From Pomphorhynchus laevis (Eukaryota; Acanthocephala; Palaeacanthocephala; Echinorhynchida; Pomphorhynchidae), in the NCBI GenBank assembly GCA_012934845.2, contig WNNJ02000601.1:62001-126000 (forward strand): a DNA stretch of 64,000 bases, given 5' to 3'. How positions within the stretch are numbered: position 1 is the first letter of the stretch; each line of letters begins with the position of its first letter. The notes beneath the pieces were generated by a model, which worked only from the letters and a program-made list of their open reading frames with translations, was not told where the DNA came from and made no database searches. This document shows positions 21,070 to 33,080 of this stretch, piece after piece. The position numbers and the translations under genes are program-made.

Positions 21070-24000
21070 TCAATCAGTTTTTGCAGAGTTGCCAGAAACG
21101 TTAGATTCAGCAGACGAACATCTTGACATGGAGCGAGACCGATGTTCAGCATCCTCATGAACTGATGGTGATATTTGATCGCTTATATCAGCTACTGCCG
21201 GTATGCTTGAATCTGACCCTCTATTTAATGATGGGCTGCGAACACCGCTTTGCTTTGATCGAACAGAATTACTACCGATACTTCCATTTTCGCTACGATG
21301 GTAGTTACCGTGATTATCAGATCTTGTTCGGCTTCTTCTATCCTGATCGTCAATCGACTTTGTACTCTCTCTGTCCTGACGAGATTTACGTCGATAGTCT
21401 ACACTTTCTCTTTGACCCTCCTTGTTTTCCCGTCGATAATCATCTCCGTTGCGCTTTCTGTAATCTACTGGACTGTAACGACGTGACCTACTACCAGTAT
21501 CATATCTTCGAGAATAATGGCTTGGTGGCGGTGAGAGCTGATGACTTCTTGATCGTCTATACGGTCTTCGATAAGGTGATTGCGAGCTATATCATCAAAC
21601 ACGTATACTTTACATTAAGCAATTTTTTAAAATGAAAAACAAAATGCCTCTATAATTCGAAGTTCACAAACTCAATTTTATTTTACAAATAAAATTTTGG
21701 TTATTTGGACACTAGACATTTTTTATCATTTAAGAAAACTGAAATTAAATTTTTAAATGTTTATTTAATTAAATAATTGTCATTTTTGATTCATAATACA
21801 TCATGTGCGATTATGTGTGAAAGCTAAAATTTTTGTTATTATTTCTACGGATATTAAAAAAGTGAACAGTGATTTTGTGTAACCGTATCAGCGATACGGT
21901 TAAATAAACTGATAAAAAGTCATAAAATTCTTCCAGCGAATAAATTCTAGGATTTAAAGTAAAATTGAAATTTACGGAACGTTCACTGGCAGTAGATTAT
22001 TAAGCAAGAGCTTTAACTGAAAACGTTTTTCCAACAAAAGGAAAAAGCATGCCTTATTAAATATTCAACATTTCATTTTATGCATAGAAAGAGCTTAGCC
22101 GAAAAAATTTCCAACTAGAATTTATTGCCAGATTTAACAAATTTGACAATACAACCTTTAATGTTAATTTTTATTTAAATTTTATTTAACAAGTTTTTAA
22201 TAACGAATTCGTTAAGATATTCAAACATTCGAATTTCTTTAAAAAGGCATTTAAACCTATTCAAACAAATATAATGTGCTTAAAATATTACATCAGATGA
22301 ATAGTAAAGAATTAATAAATAAAGAAAAGAACAAATTAGATCAGATATTATTTATAATAAATAAAATCAATAAAAGTTTAATTAAAATCAATTAAAAAAT
22401 TTAAATTATTCTAAATAAATTATATAAAATTTATTATATTAAATTTATTTAATATACTAAATAAATTTTAAATTTATATAAGATCAAAAAATTATTATAA
22501 TTTAAATATTATTTGTTATTTTTTATTCATTAATATGTTACGATATTTATACGAACACAAACACTTATCCGCTATAATATTAAAATCAATAAAACTGTAT
22601 TTAATTTTACAAAATCATATAATTTTAATTGTAAATTCTAAATAATTATTTTGAGAAATATTTAAGAGCTAGTTTGTCAATGGCTATTTTGAGTCCCTTG
22701 ACGTTTAGTAATACAATAACTTAGGTTTTGCAATGCTATCTTTTTCGTGGAAATCCCAAGCATAAATTGACAGCTTCGCTAAATCACAAATCTCCTTATC
22801 TGTCATTAATAAACAATAAAATACTATTGGCAAGCTAGGATATCAGTCAAAAATAGTTTAAATGTCAGTTATTTAATGATTGCGAAAGATCAATTTAATG
22901 ATTTAAAGATTAATTTAATGATTGCGAAATTTATTTAATGATTACGAAGTCATTATATTTAAATTGATATTAAAGTATCAGTTTGAATAATCGAATCATT
23001 AAGTATTTAAAGTTTCGCCATTACAAACTATTACTAAAATTGACAACAAAGCAGTGGAATAAAATAATAAACATAAAATTAGAACAAAAAAGTTTAAAAT
23101 TGTTAAAGGCAGAGCAATTTTTTAATTTTTGTATAATTATTAATTGACAAAAGATAATTAACTATTTAACAAAATTTATTTAAATTCAATATAATAAGAT
23201 ATATTTTATTTTTATAATAATTATATATTGTAATGATTTAGTAAATATTAATAATTTATTTTTTGTTAATATTGTATATTTTAATAAATCACATTTTAAT
23301 TTGATATTTTAAAGAAACTGTTGATTTTTATACTCTTACTTTTAGGCAATAACGCAAAAGATATATCTTAATGTGTATATATGAAGAGCTTACACAAAAC
23401 TAATGTTCCCGTATTAATGGTGCGCTCTACCCATCAGACGACTACAAATAATCAAAGTTTTTATCGTGCATTAGATGTGCGAAACTGACTGATGAACTAA
23501 TCAGTCAGTGATTAAAGATAATTACCCAAAAATATCATTACTATGATGAACTATGATGCATTGATCGTTGGGTAAATTAATAAAGAAAAAATGCGACTAT
23601 TTTAGAGATATAATTAACAAACAAGGGTCCATTGCATATGCTCTGACAGTACCTTTATTTAAATACGTAAATATAATTATATTTCGTAAATTTGAATTGT
23701 TACGAATGTTAACAATATAAAATAAATTGTAATAAAGTTCTTTTAACATTTATATTAAATCGAATACTTGAATAATTGATTATCTCTCATTTCCTTAAAT
23801 AATTTGCAGTTGATAATTGGGCTTAAACTGTGATTCAATTGCTAAATTAAAGCTAGTACATTTCAAAAAAGTTAAGAAAGGGATCTGTAATTCTTGACAA
23901 AACTTGGCAAAAGTTTTGTCAAAGATTCTAACTTTTTAAAAAAATTATTCATTTATTTTATTTTTCTTAATATTTAAAAATCGACTATTGATTTATATAT

Positions 24001-25661
24001 TCAAGCGCGTCATACATAATTGTGTGCGATGTCCAAATTATATGGCGAATTAAATTAGTTAATCGTACAAATAACATTTAAACTAATCTATTGGAATAAT
24101 AGGAAATTTAAAAACCGCATAACATTATCGCTTAGGTCAATAAGCAATATACAAATACAAAGGTAACATTATCGCTTATGCAATATACAAATTGCAAATT
24201 TTCAAGTATTTTGTACGTTTTAATACAATCAAAATATATCAGTATTTATACGACCTGATTGCGGAGAGCACTGCTCGAGATAAAAATTTATTCTTCTAAC
24301 AACTTACCATTTTAGAATAACTCAAGTCAAAACTATCAAGTTTTTAAATGTTAAAAACTATTCACGAATTTGAATTGCAAACTAGACTATGATTGCATTA
24401 TCAAAATGTCTCCATTTTATTTTGGATCTAATGAAAAAAAATAGTCGTTAGTCCAATTTATAAAAGATATGAGATGTGAAATCTTGCATATCTACTATTC
24501 GAATGAGCTTTATTAATCCATTATAAATGTTAACAAAACTAACCAGATTGTATCACAGATTATGTGGAAAAACCGCAAAACTGAGCATTGATGACGAAAC
24601 ATTTGACTATAATATCGGCTGAAAAACCGGAGCCCAGCACACACCGCAGCATTTGTTACAGGATGTATTTTAATACCCAATGTAACTGCTTTGCACAGCT
24701 GCATAAATTATATTGCCCAGCACATCTCAATGCCGGATCAAAAAACTGCGTCACTATTAAGAAACTGCTGCATATCGACGGACAGGCAGTGACCTTCTAA
24801 GCAACAAACCATATTCCGGATAAACGCAGCAAATACTTAAAATACCAAAATATATTCAGAAAAATAGTCGACACTTCGTAACAAAATTAGTTAAAGCATA
24901 TTTAATTATACTTTGTAACATACCGCTGCCTGCCTCGGCCACCCCTGGAATTCTTAAATCGGCCATATCTAGCAAGTTGAACGCGGATTGGTCTTCCATC
25001 TACAAGAGAACCATCCATGGCATCAAGCGCATCAATAGCATCTCTTCTATCGTAAAATCTAAAATAACATGTTACGTATGTAAAGATAGTCAAAAATTGA
25101 TAAATTAATTATAATTAATTATTATAATTAATTACCAAAAATTATATCAACAAATTTTATAGATTTTGAACAGTATTATTATTTATTATTACGCGCTATA
25201 CCTCGAAAGGATATCCAGGGTAGAACGATGTACGTTCTTACCGGTTACCTTCTCATCTTCAGGTGGGGACTGCTCCTCGGCGTCCATCGTTCTGAAGAGC
25301 ATAGCAACCTTGTTGGCAGCCAAAATTTTTCTTTTATAATGGCCCATTTGCGGGAACCTTTTGTTGACAATAATTTATTAAAAACATAAATAAAAAATAT
25401 TAATTATTATTTAATATTAATTCTAATTCACTAATTTAATTAAAATATCACTTTATTATATACGTTCAAATGATAATACCTTACAAATGCGTATCCGAGA
25501 CTGTCCTTTGAATATGGATCCCGAGGAATATAGACATCACCAATATCTCCATATCTTTCAAATGAACGTTTCAAATCTTCCTTTCTAGTTCTGTAGGTAA
25601 GATTATCTACTTTAAGTGAAACCATACGATCAGTGTCGGCCGGAGATCTTCGTGGACTCAT
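21070..25661 (-). CDS. SRSF2: SRSF2-like serine/arginine-rich splicing factor, three exons
   Basis: Exons on the minus strand: 25661-25480, 25058-24924 and 21586-21070 (stop). Donors are GTATTA and GTATGT; acceptors end TTTTAG and TATAG. The 182 + 135 + 517 coding bases join in frame to 277 residues. Residues 1-95 hold an [48 protein letters not shown] (RNP1-like), [16 protein letters not shown], then [12 protein letters not shown]. This is the SRSF2 (SC35) signature and marks a nuclear pre-mRNA splicing activator. The tail starts with RGGRGR and has scattered RS, SRS and RR sites ([27 protein letters not shown]), so it is a weak RS domain. The start codon is the first ATG and fits family N-termini. 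Introns are 421 and 3,337 bp. No damage is seen; it appears to be a working host gene. Confidence 0.93.
21587..24923 (-). other. SRSF2 intron 2 (3.3 kb)
   Basis: Very AT-rich. It contains a perfect palindrome at 23484-23509 and a GC-richer island at about 24560-24800. On the plus strand that island has a 70-codon Cys-containing frame (24588-24800) with no recognised motif. Runs of similar tttaatgatt units occur at 22870-22950. No embedded gene is supported. Confidence 0.75.
25189..25347 (-). other. GC-richer 52-codon frame inside SRSF2 intron 1
   Basis: Within the otherwise AT-rich 421-bp intron, a balanced-composition island on the gene's own strand encodes [52 protein letters not shown] and a stop. 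GTAAGA within VTGKN is a good donor match, and an AG lies upstream after ttgtcaacaaa. It could be an alternative (perhaps stop-containing) cassette exon, a common mode of SR-gene control, or a fragment of an unknown insertion. I do not recognise the peptide. Confidence 0.3.
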
Positions 25662-26559
25662 CTTAAATTAATCATAAAAGAAAATCTTAAACTGAAGATA
25701 AACAAAAATTACATCCAATTTTGATAAAAAAATACCTTGAAATACAAAGATATTCCAAACATGTGATTTTCAGTACAAAAGAATCCAAGTATAGAAATAT
25801 ACTTGGATATAAAGATTTATCTTAAACATCATCATCTGGTAATTATAAGTATAATACTATATCTTAGTGATAAATAACAAAATGTATTATATAACAAATT
25901 GAAAAGTCGAACAAGTTATAAATTCATTCCATCGTAGAATACGTCGCTTATGTCGTCGCGAATTATCAAATTTCTGCAAATTCGATTATGTTAATTTTTA
26001 ACCGAAAATTAACAAAATGTAACTAGGACATAAATAAACCCATTTTAACAAAGTAAAACGAGCTTTTAGGTGTTATTAAATGGCATAGTCTAATTGAAGA
26101 AGACTTTACACTAAACATAAATGTAACCACGCTATGATATATTTGCTCTAGACAAATATACTCTTCATTTCGCGAGGAGTGATTCTCTGAATTCACTCTT
26201 AACGTTAAATGAAATGGGAATTGTTAGTAAAACTCTAACACCGAAAAAACTTCAAAGTTGACCAGATCAACTTTGTATTGAACATTTGTATTGAACATTT
26301 GTATTGAACAACTTTGTATTGAACATCGTGTCACTTCATTAATAAATGTATAGATTGAAAACTACTGGTGACGTAATATTAATAAGAAATACTTTCAATA
26401 CAACTTTTTTAATTGCACGATCAGGAAAGTATAAACCTGTATGCTTTTTTACAACCTTCGTCGAGAAGCTTAACCCGGAATGCGCCCACTACATGTAGAT
26501 AGAGAGTTTTTGCTAGTGCATTGTGATTCAGCTGTATTCAAGCGTGTTGCCTGTTTAGT
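25662..26559. other. SRSF2 upstream region, short tandem repeat
   Basis: The 5' flank of the SRSF2 gene, AT-rich. About four copies of a 12-18 bp unit (tttgtattgaaca) lie at 26271-26330. A promoter must lie here but no clear element can be picked out by eye. Confidence 0.5.
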
Positions 26560-26735
26560 AACTTCAGTAAGGTGATGAAGGAAGAAACGATAGCACACGT
26601 GTTGTCTTGTGAAGTCACTGCTTACGCAAACTATACCAGAAAGAGTCAAGTGGAGGCAACTCTCAAAAGCGGCGGACCCCGTTCCTACACAAGAAAGATG
26701 TTAAAGAAAAAGAAGAAGATAATAAAGAAAGTATA
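26560..26735 (+). pseudogene. RTE-clade LINE, extreme 3' tail
   Basis: Plus strand encodes VKWRQLSKAADPVPTQERC followed by an A/G-rich tail (aaagaaaaagaagaagat), nearly the same as KWRRLSKAADPVPTRERR at the 450-743 copy. Only the last few dozen codons remain. Confidence 0.65.
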
Positions 26736-26744
26736 TATCTAGAT

Positions 26745-27083
26745 ATGAACATTAAATTAACATCAATTAAAACTATTATTAATTTATATGATAAAGACGA
26801 CATATTTAAATTTACAAGAAACATTTTGCATGAGCATTCATGCATACCATATAATATAAAATATAATACATTAAATAATGAAATTTTAAGAATTGCAACT
26901 CTTTGCAACGATATTGTATTTATTCAAAATTACTTAAATAATTTAATAGATGCGCATTTTAAACTAGGTTACTACAAAAATATCATCAAACAGAAAATAG
27001 TGAAATATATAAATCAACACAATATTATTAAAAATAAATTTCAAACCATTAGGGTGAAATTTTTATGGATGGATAATAAATAA
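26745..27083 (+). CDS. Unrecognised 112-residue ORF, perhaps Penelope-like RT end
   Basis: An intact frame starting MNIKLTSIKTIINLYD and ending FLWMDNK, very rich in Ile, Asn and Lys. The part SCIPYNIKYNTLNNEILRIA, then YLNNLIDAHFKLGYYKNIIK, resembles the region after the catalytic core of Penelope-like and related reverse transcriptases (S-HP---K---v---E..., then L---L---GYP---I). No catalytic motif is included. It starts right after an RTE tail, so it may be an element fragment rather than a host gene. In AT-rich DNA a frame of this size could also occur by chance. Confidence 0.3.
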   Translation: MNIKLTSIKTIINLYDKDDIFKFTRNILHEHSCIPYNIKYNTLNNEILRIATLCNDIVFIQNYLNNLIDAHFKLGYYKNIIKQKIVKYINQHNIIKNKFQTIRVKFLWMDNK

Positions 27084-27189
27084 TATACTTAGTATTAGAA
27101 TAGGATACTAGATAATCAAATTTCATACGAGGAAATACGTTATTAGCACGTGTTTGGCCCAGCTGATATGTTGGGACGATGATTAGTGG

Positions 27190-27480
27190 CCGAAACCTGA
27201 TAGCATATCAGTTACTCATTATGACCAAAAATCCTAATTCTGATACAACGTCTGTTATTTATTAGTCAATTCATAAAAATTGACTTTTATTTTTAATTTG
27301 AATGAAAATTCAAACGAAAACAAAAAATTGATAACAGATAAATAATTGACTTTTACTTTATATTTCAATTTTTTATTTTAACTTGATATAAGTTATAAAA
27401 AATCTTATAACAATTATTCATAATTATTTATTATCTAATTATTAAATTTTGATTGATTGATTTAGCATTATTTTTATTTA
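27190..27480 (+). repeat. Dispersed AT-rich repeat, copy 1
   Basis: The segment with ggccgaaac, cgtctgttatttattagtc and aattcataaaaa, ending near aaattttgatt and tttagcatta, recurs at 48640-48865 in the same orientation with moderate divergence and small length changes. The family is unknown. Here it directly abuts a CR1-A 3' piece. Confidence 0.7.
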
Positions 27481-28165
27481 TTTATTGTTGTTACCACGCA
27501 GCCCATGTAACGCAGCAAGAAGAATGACCTATATTGTCAAAAATTGCTTTAAAGATTTATCTCCCGTTTGTGTTGTGCGTTTATATAATGCTCTTATAAG
27601 ACCGATATTAGAATATGTGTCGCCAGTAGTCTTTCCGTGTACGCGTACAGAACTTAATCAATTAGAGCGCATACTTCGACGGTTTACGAAATTATGTCCT
27701 CAGGTACGATATCTTCCCTATGAAGCATGAATAAAAAGTTTGAATATGCCGACAGTGCGTGAAAGGTTCCTTCTTTTCGACCTTCTAGCTATGTATCGAC
27801 TAGTTAATAAAGATGAAAATTTTCCAGCAAATAGAGTTGAACTCAATGAACGGGATGGACGTAGAGGGCACTCGAAAGTACTAGTAGTACATGAGCACGG
27901 AAAATACCCTCGTCATTTCCGACTGTCTCATCGAGCGGTGAATATTTGGAATCGTCTTCCAGTTGATGTCGTTGCGGTGCATACAATCAATGAATTTAAA
28001 TCCAATATAAAGAACTGGATTCGAAATGAGAACGAGTGGTGGTTGCTGCAGTACCAATGGTTCTGATATATATACTGAACGATTTTTTTGATTTTTTTCT
28101 TGTATTTATTTGTTTTTATGTGAGCGGTCAAAACAGCCTTATGGCTATGACATGTAACAATAATA
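27481..28165 (+). mobile_element. CR1-A LINE, 3' fragment copy
   Basis: Nearly identical to 40.87-41.6 kb. It covers ARRMTYIVKNCFKDLS, RPILEYVSPVVFPCTRTEL, LNMPTVRERFLLFDLLAMYR, SHRAVNIWNRLPVDVVAVHT and NEWWLLQYQWF, then the 3' UTR with the GGTCA...TGACA hairpin and a TAA-rich end. It is 5'-truncated, has an internal deletion of about 75 bases near its start and one stop (ATGA at about 27728) within the otherwise open frame. The high identity means a recent insertion. Confidence 0.92.
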
Positions 28166-28833
28166 ATTTATTTTTTATTTTTTTAAAAAATATATCAGCT
28201 CACTCAGTGAGCTGATTTGATTTGTTTTAATATCACAAAATGATGCAAAAATATAAAAAGTTACTTGTAAAATGCTTTAGTTCATGCACCTCAATGTTCA
28301 TTATAATATTCATATATGCATACTTTATGCACCTCAATGTTCATATCCTAGAACGATAGAGTTGTTTACTCGACTCGAGAATGTGTTGCGTCGGGCAAGA
28401 TGCTCATGTTAAGAGTTTTTCCATATAAATATAGATTCAGAGCTATTGGCATACATTCTGCACTTAATCTTCGCGATTTGGGAGATACGTTCTTGACGTT
28501 GAGGTATTTCACAAAGAACTACACATTCTTTGTTGACTTAAATAACATTCTTTGTGTACTCAAAGATCACGTTTAGTGTTAATTGTTGACTATTCAGACA
28601 GCTCGGACTTTGCCGGGTCATTTTCTTTTGTTTATGTCACCACCGAGATGTACTATCCAAAACAGTTTAATTCTAGCAGTGAATTGTAAATCCAATGAAC
28701 CGTATGATTAACCGTATGATTAAATATCTTGTCTTTCCAACTTCACTTGAACTATTCGAATCTTATTATGTTTTAAATATGAATTAAATATATAGTAATA
28801 AATACTATAACCACAATCTTCTTCCATTTCAAA
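28166..28833. other. Intergenic DNA with a palindrome
   Basis: Contains the palindrome ATCAGCTCACT c AGTGAGCTGAT at 28194-28216. The string actttatgcacctcaatgttcat recurs in part at 28285 and 28324. No gene is recognised. Confidence 0.55.
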
Positions 28834-29047
28834 TATATAGTTATTAAAGGAACGAAGAAGAAAAACTCCTTTATTTGATTAAAATTCTATATTTCGATAG
28901 CTCCTGCTATCATAATCAGGATTACAAAAAAAATGAAAAAATGAAACATTTTTTTTAAATCCTGATGATGATAGCAGGAGCTATCGAAATATAGATTTTT
29001 TATCAAATAAAGGATATTTTCTTCTTCGTTCCTATAATAACTATATA
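28834..29047. mobile_element. Foldback / MITE-like element
   Basis: Two arms of about 89 bases (28834-28922 and 28958-29047) are imperfect reverse complements around a short A/T-rich centre. The left arm runs from atatagttattaaaggaacg to tcctgctatcataatcagga, and the right arm mirrors it. No frame is encoded. The structure suits a non-autonomous foldback DNA element, but no terminal family signature or clear target duplication can be assigned; flanking TA is present on both sides. Confidence 0.7.
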
Positions 29048-29107
29048 AATATATAGTGTAAATTTAAGTTATGCTCGATATGTTGTCGATAATTTGTTAT
29101 TAAACTT

Positions 29108-32100
29108 ATGTACTGATATTTATATGTTATGTTTTCAGATGTTCGCATAAAGCCTTTTGTTGTTGTTCGCCTCGGTTCAATTTATGCGAACATTGTGAAT
29201 GGACAAGCTACTCAAACCAGGGATCCTAGATGCTTTAACCGATGGGATTGATTCGGCAAAAGTTTGACGTCATTGGCTACAAAGATTCAATGCGTTTGTA
29301 CGAGTTCTTGAAGATGTCACAAACCAACAAAAGCTTGACCTTCTGATCAACCACATCTCTCCAATCCTTTATGATATCATCGAAGGAGTCGATGATTTTG
29401 ATATCGCGATCGATACGTTAAGTAGAAGTTTTATAAAGGACAGGGGAGATGTATATGCAAGACATCAGCTGCATAATTTGAAGCAAGCCGAAAACCAGAC
29501 AATCGACCAGTTCATTCAAACGACAGAATCCGTTGCCCGTCAAATCAAGTTCAAAGATGTAACTTCACGAGAACATCGAGATTCTTTGTTGTTGGATACT
29601 TTTGTAGCTGGAATTATTTCCACATCGATCAGAGAACGTCTACTTGAAACCGTTGATCTTAACAAAGAGAGCGCTTATCGGATCGCTCGATCAATCGAGT
29701 TGGCACAGGCTGAAGCATCGGACTTCCGGTTATCTTCACGGGATATCACTCAATCTGAAAATATGGAATCTATGATTAACTATGCTAATCCACCGCAGTT
29801 GACAAATTTACCCAGAGAGGATTTGAAAACACAACAAGAATGTTCCGCAATCAAAAGTCAAGAGCGATGCTACTTTTGCGGTCGAAATCGCCACGTGCGG
29901 AGTAACTGTCCTGCTCGCAACGCTACCTGTCATACGTGCAGCAAGAAAGAACACTTTTCTAACATGTGCCGTTCAAGAAATTCTGGTACGTCTGTGTCTT
30001 TATATTCAATAAGCACAACAACGCGTCATCATCAAACTTAACTGTCCTGCTAGCAACGCTACCTGTCATACGTGCAGCAAGAAAGAACACTTTTCTAACA
30101 TGTGCCGTTCAAGAAATTCTGGTACGTCTGCGTCTTTATATTCAATAAGCACAACAAACGCGTCATCATCAAACTTAATCCAGCCCACTATAAGTTTGAA
30201 TAATATCTCAGTAAGCGGGATGATCGATTCTGGAAGTTCATTTAATATTGTCAGAAGTGATGTCGCTACAAAGTGCAAGCTTGTGAGAAAATCCACAAAT
30301 TTAAAAGTTTCTCTCGCTGCATCTAAATTTTCCTGTGAGTTAAGACATTGTACATTCGCCGATGTTGTTTTAAACAATCGTTTCTATCGAAATGTAAAAT
30401 TCTTCATTCTCCCCACCCTAGTAACAGATGTGATCCTCGGTGTACCCTTTCTTCGTCAACACTCGACGTTGACCATATAATTCAACGGAGTAGAACGTCC
30501 TTTGGCCGTTGTTGCAGGTGTTGGGGAAATGAAAGTTGAAGCCCCGTCTCTATTTCAATTCCTAGACAAAGCGGTAAAACCTGTTGCAATTCCATCTCGT
30601 CGAAGAACTCCAGAAGATAACTGCTTTATCGCAGCCGAGGTAAAACGCCTATTAGATTCCAGTATCATCGAGAATAGCACGTCTCCGTGGCGTGCACAAG
30701 TTGTCCTGGTTAAAAATCCTGGTCGCGAAGTGCGAATGGTAATAGATTACAGTTTGACGGTGAATCGATTCACTCATCTTAGCGGCTTCCATCTTCCCAG
30801 GATTGACGAATTCATTGATAAGCTATCTCCATTCAAAAGTTTCAGTCGATTAGACCTAAAGAATGCTTATCATCAGGTTCCCATTCAGGAGAATGATAGG
30901 CATTACACTGCATTTGAAGCTAATGGTCGTTTGTACCAATTTAAACGCCTACCGTTCGGATTGACAAATGCAGTGGCGGCTTTCCAACGTATCATCGCTA
31001 AGTTAATCGAGGAAGAGGATCTTGAATCTACGTACGCTTATTTGGATGATGTTATTATCGGCGGTGAAACAAAGGAACTTCACCAAAGGAATCTTGATCG
31101 CTTCTTAGAAGTTGCTAAGAAATATAATATCACTTTAAATACGTCAAAATGTATTTTCGGAGTCTCTAAGGTATGTTTTCTTGGCTACCAGATAGATAAC
31201 GGTTGCATTTCACCTGACCCTGATCGTGTCAAACCCTTATTGGAAATGCCTGAGCCAAAATCATTAGTCGAACTTAAACGTATTATAGGAATGTTCGTAC
31301 ACTATTCTCGATAGATAAATAATTTTTCAAATGTCGTTCGACCTTTAGCACAAACTATCTTTTCCGCTGTCTCTTCATGCAAAAGAATCATTTGCAAGTC
31401 TAAAACACAGCCTTGCATCAACTACATTGTCTAAAGTAGATTTCTCAGTACCATTCGTGGTCGAGACAGACGCATCTGCCTTTGCGATCGGTGCTACTTT
31501 GTCTCAAAATTTTAAACCAGTCGCATTCTTCTCACGTACTCTGGATAAGAACGCAATGAAATATGCAGCTGTTGAGAAAGAGGCACTAGCCATAGTAGAA
31601 TCTATAAGATACTGGCGTCACTATTTATCCTGTAGACATTTCACCGTTCTGACGGATCAACAATCCGTGGCATTTTTGTTCTCAAATAAACATTACAGTA
31701 AGATCAAAAATGACAAAATCAATCGTTGGAGAATAGAATTGTCCGAATATCAGTTCGACGTGTCATATCGATGCGGCAAAGAAAATCAGGTAGCTGACGC
31801 TATGTCTCGAATTACTTTAGGATCAGTCATGAGTGATTTAAAAGAACTCGAAAGGATGCATGATCATTTGTGTCACCCTGGGGTAACAAGGATGTGGCAC
31901 TATGTACGTCATCGAAATTTTCCGTATTCTATTGAAGATGTTAGAAAAGTCATCAAAGGTTGTCCTAGCTGCAACGAATTGAAACCTCACTTTTATAAAC
32001 CCCCTCGAAGTACCTTGATTAAAGCCAGTAAACCATGGGGGCGTTTGTTCTTTAGATTTTAAAGGCCCGCTGCCCAGCTCGAGTAAGAAAATATATATTT

Positions 32101-33080
32101 TATCTATAGTAGATGAATATAGCCGATTTCCCTTTGGGTTTCCCTGTGCTGACACCAGTTCTCGATCGGTAATTCAGTGTCTTGAGTCGTTGTTTGCATT
32201 ATTTGGCACGCCTGAGAATATCCATACTGATCGGGGTACTTCTTTCACGTCAGTAGAGTTCCGTAAATATTTATTGACATTGGGAATCACGCTATCATAT
32301 TCCACTCCCTACCATCCTACCTCAAACGGCCAGATTGAGCGCTATAACGGGTTGATATGGAACGCGATACGGTTGTACATCATAATAATAAGATTCCAAT
32401 CGAACGGTGGGAAACAACACTTCCAAAGGCACTTCATTCGATCAGATCTCTTTTATGCACTTCGACTAATGAAACGCCTCATGAACGTATATTCAAATTC
32501 AATCGCAGATCAGCTAAGGGAGTCAGCTTACCTGAGTGGTTAATCAATCCTATACCTATCTTTGTAAAGAATTTCAACCGTATTAGTAAAAACGATCTAC
32601 TTGTAGATTGCGCAGAGCTTATTCATGCCAACGAGAACTACGCTCTAGTTCGATACCCTAATGGAAAAGAGACTCACATTTCAACTCAATATCTAGCTCC
32701 CAATAACTGTAATCAAAATGTATTCGAAGAATCCAACATATCTCAAAATTGCCAGATGGACGATTCACCCCCTGCAATGTTTACTCCGGATATCCACAAT
32801 TTACAAACAGAGGTGGATTCAAATAACAGTGCTACAAGCTCAGCGTCGAATATACCTAATGAGAATTATGATCTGAATAAAGTTCACGATTGTCAAGAGC
32901 AACAAGTAGATCTACAGCAGATCCCGTCAATGGAATTTCGACGATCGACACGTATGCGTCGATCACCGAACTATTTGTCTGATTATATCGTTGGGAGAAT
33001 GTACTGATATTTATATGTTATGTTTTCAGATGTTCGCATAAAGCCTTTTGTTGTTGTTCGCCTCGGTTCAACTTATTTAC
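29108..33080 (+). mobile_element. Ty3/gypsy LTR retrotransposon fossil
   Basis: A gypsy-type element, about 4 kb, bounded by direct repeats of about 71-75 bp (29109-29179 and 33000-33070) that begin TG and end CA. Parts in order: gag-like region with paired CCHC knuckles (about 29.2-30.2 kb), protease (DSG), reverse transcriptase (YLDDVI), RNase H, then integrase with its zinc-binding and core regions, and a C-terminal extension reaching the right repeat. Domain order (integrase last) places it in Ty3/gypsy. It is broken, with roughly half a dozen breaks. The terminal repeats are almost identical, so the insertion is not ancient. The repeats are unusually short for LTRs. Confidence 0.88.

Noticed and set aside
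21123-21635. 170-codon plus-strand frame starting [15 protein letters not shown]
   Set aside because: It is the antisense of the SRSF2 last exon, which joins in frame with two other exons.
24588-24800. 70-codon Cys-containing plus-strand frame in SRSF2 intron 2
   Set aside because: No known motif or splice context, and the minus strand is equally open there; noted only as a GC-richer island.
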